From contig NZ_LN811351.1 of assembly GCF_001006805.1 (NCBI RefSeq), positions 217,559-262,714 of the forward strand: 45,156 nucleotides of DNA. Direction: 5' to 3'. The position numbers and the translations under genes are program-made. This stretch comes from Microvirga massiliensis. Its GTDB lineage: Bacteria > Pseudomonadota > Alphaproteobacteria > Rhizobiales > Beijerinckiaceae. Shown here in pieces: positions 43,983 through 45,156 of the stretch; position 1 is the first letter of the stretch, and each line of letters starts with the position of its first letter. The notes under the pieces were generated by a model. That model saw nothing but the letters and a program-made list of their open reading frames with translations. It was not told the origin of the DNA and searched no databases.

Positions 43983-45005
43983 TCACGGAACGGTCGATTT
44001 GCGGGACGGCTCGGGACGAACGAGCTGACCGGCAAAAGCGAGTGCCAACGTCCTCACGGTGATCCAGCCGATGATGAGGTTCGCGCCGATGAAGAGCGGC
44101 AGGGCGAGACCGTCTATCGGTCCTGCCTGCCCCCGCTCGATGAAGCTCAAGGCCGCAAGCGGGAGAGCGGAGACGCCGAACGTATAGGCCCAGGCGGCGG
44201 GTGAGAAAGCCTGCTCGCGGAGCCAGGGCACGAGGCGAAGCATGATCAGCGCCTGCAACAGAGCATATCCGAAAAGCATCTGCACGAACCGGTCCGGCGG
44301 TCCGTCCGTCACCGACAGGTAGGCTACGCAGCCGACCGCCGGCGTGGCAAGGTGGAGCCCCATCGTGGCGCGCAGCCGTACGGGGAGCGCATGCGTGAGG
44401 AGCCGGTGCAGGACGACCGATTCCAGCACCACCAACGAGAGAAAACCCGCGCCGAAGAAAAGGAGGCCCATCTCGGGATAGCCGAAACTGCCGCACGCAA
44501 TGGCGCTGACGAAGCAGCCACCCACGGTGGGCATATAGAGGGCAGGGGTTGTTGCCTCGGCGTCCCGTCCACCTTGCCAGAGCTCGCCAACCGCCCAGGC
44601 ACTGAACGCGACCTGACTGGCAATGCCGATCACCAGCATCAGCCAAGCGATGTCAGGCAGGTATGGAGCGACCGCGAGACTGGCCATCAGCGTCGCGACC
44701 GGAACGAGCGCGATGAAGAGAGCTTGAACCTGGTGCTGGAGTTCGGCAATCGCCTCTTCACGTGAGGTCACCCATTTCAGGGCGTACAGCACCAGCAGAA
44801 CGAGCCACACCGTGGCTGCCGTGATGGACAATGCCTCACCGATCGATACCGGTAATCCCCACACCTGTGCGGCCATGCGCCAGCCATTCCCGAGGCCGCC
44901 GAGGCCCAGGACCATGCCGAAGAAAGTCGCCGGGACGGCTGGCAGGGTGAAGCGAGCGGTGATCGGCCCCGATGGACCGACCCGCTTCCGCGGGGTTTTG
45001 GGCAT
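43983..45005 (-). CDS. TDT family transporter (TehA/SLAC1-like)
   Basis: 340 residues with about ten transmembrane helices. Family pattern at the start: ARFTLPAVPATFFGMVLGLG; later ALYMPTVGGCFVSAIACGSF and FFGAGFLSLVVLESVVLHRL. Members are anion channels (SLAC1, TehA) and C4-dicarboxylate or sulfite transporters (Mae1, Ssu1). The substrate is not predictable. Starts with MPKTPRKRVGPSG at 45005; the remaining 151 bp to the window end hold no recognisable gene. Confidence 0.84.
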   Translation of the reverse strand: MPKTPRKRVGPSGPITARFTLPAVPATFFGMVLGLGGLGNGWRMAAQVWGLPVSIGEALSITAATVWLVLLVLYALKWVTSREEAIAELQHQVQALFIALVPVATLMASLAVAPYLPDIAWLMLVIGIASQVAFSAWAVGELWQGGRDAEATTPALYMPTVGGCFVSAIACGSFGYPEMGLLFFGAGFLSLVVLESVVLHRLLTHALPVRLRATMGLHLATPAVGCVAYLSVTDGPPDRFVQMLFGYALLQALIMLRLVPWLREQAFSPAAWAYTFGVSALPLAALSFIERGQAGPIDGLALPLFIGANLIIGWITVRTLALAFAGQLVRPEPSRKSTVP

Positions 45006-45156
45006 GGCCTGCGTTCAATCAGAACGTCGAGACGAAGCAGGTCGAGCAGGCGCGCCATTCCGGGCGGGTGGGTGTCGACGAACCACAGCTGCTGCCGAAG
45101 CACTCAGCCTTTTTGATTGACCGCTCATCGGCCCAAGCCCGTCCGCTGTTCCGGCA

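Noticed and set aside
1..45156. CRISPR arrays, tRNA or rRNA genes, insertion sequences, prophage
   Set aside because: I found no regularly spaced repeats, no tRNA cloverleaf that I could recognise, no transposase or integrase frames.

Overview
The window is 45 kb of GC-rich chromosome from an alphaproteobacterium, most likely Hyphomicrobiales (Rhizobiales) of the Methylobacterium/Microvirga/Bosea kind. The evidence is the DUF1013 (TrcR-type), DUF1192, DUF1465 (RcdA-type) and DUF4164 genes, the tkt-gap-pgk-fba order, zapA-6S RNA-fthC, ruvCAB-ybgC-tolQRAB, and a CtrA box. The genus is inference.

Layout. (1) 1-4.9 kb: acyl-CoA synthetase, TauE-type permease and propionyl-CoA synthetase, with palindromic extragenic repeats between the last two. 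(2) 4.9-7.5 kb: a cell-cycle flavoured block of trcR-like gene, DUF1192, a CtrA-boxed promoter in front of a probable sRNA, rcdA-like gene and rpmE. (3) 7.6-12.5 kb: ABC exporter, a MotA/TolQ-like plus OmpA/MotB-like envelope pair, and an inositol monophosphatase. (4) 12.6-19.7 kb: a minus-strand central carbon operon (tkt, gap, pgk, fba) followed by a ThiE-like and a Sel1-repeat gene. (5) 19.86-31.1 kb: an almost entirely minus-strand respiratory block. It holds a selenocysteine formate dehydrogenase (read through an in-frame TGA with a SECIS-like hairpin), an Fe-S subunit, an NrfD membrane subunit, a CtaG/CopD copper pair and a heme-copper oxidase. That oxidase has a fused subunit I-III and a subunit II that lacks the CuA ligands. 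(6) 31.5-33.9 kb: DUF4164, zapA, 6S RNA, fthC and a YmdB-type phosphoesterase. (7) 33.9-36.2 kb: two ExoD-like genes and a serine hydrolase. (8) 36.4-43.9 kb: yebC-ruvC-ruvA-ruvB-ybgC and tolQ-tolR-tolA-tolB, without pal. (9) A TehA/SLAC1-type transporter ends the window.

The most interesting part is region 5. Together the genes could form a compact chain: formate to quinone (FdhA-Sec, FdhB, NrfD), then quinol to oxygen through an oxidase that looks built for quinol rather than cytochrome c. It sits between tkt and DUF4164-zapA-fthC, which I remember as neighbours in related genomes, so it may be an acquired module. The second highlight is a probable CtrA-activated, three-stem-loop small RNA of about 93 nt at 6331-6423, upstream of the gene for an RcdA homologue, a CtrA-degradation adaptor.

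Limits: no database or folding program was used. Families were recognised from motifs, alignments were done by eye, and start codons were chosen from ribosome binding sites and overlaps.
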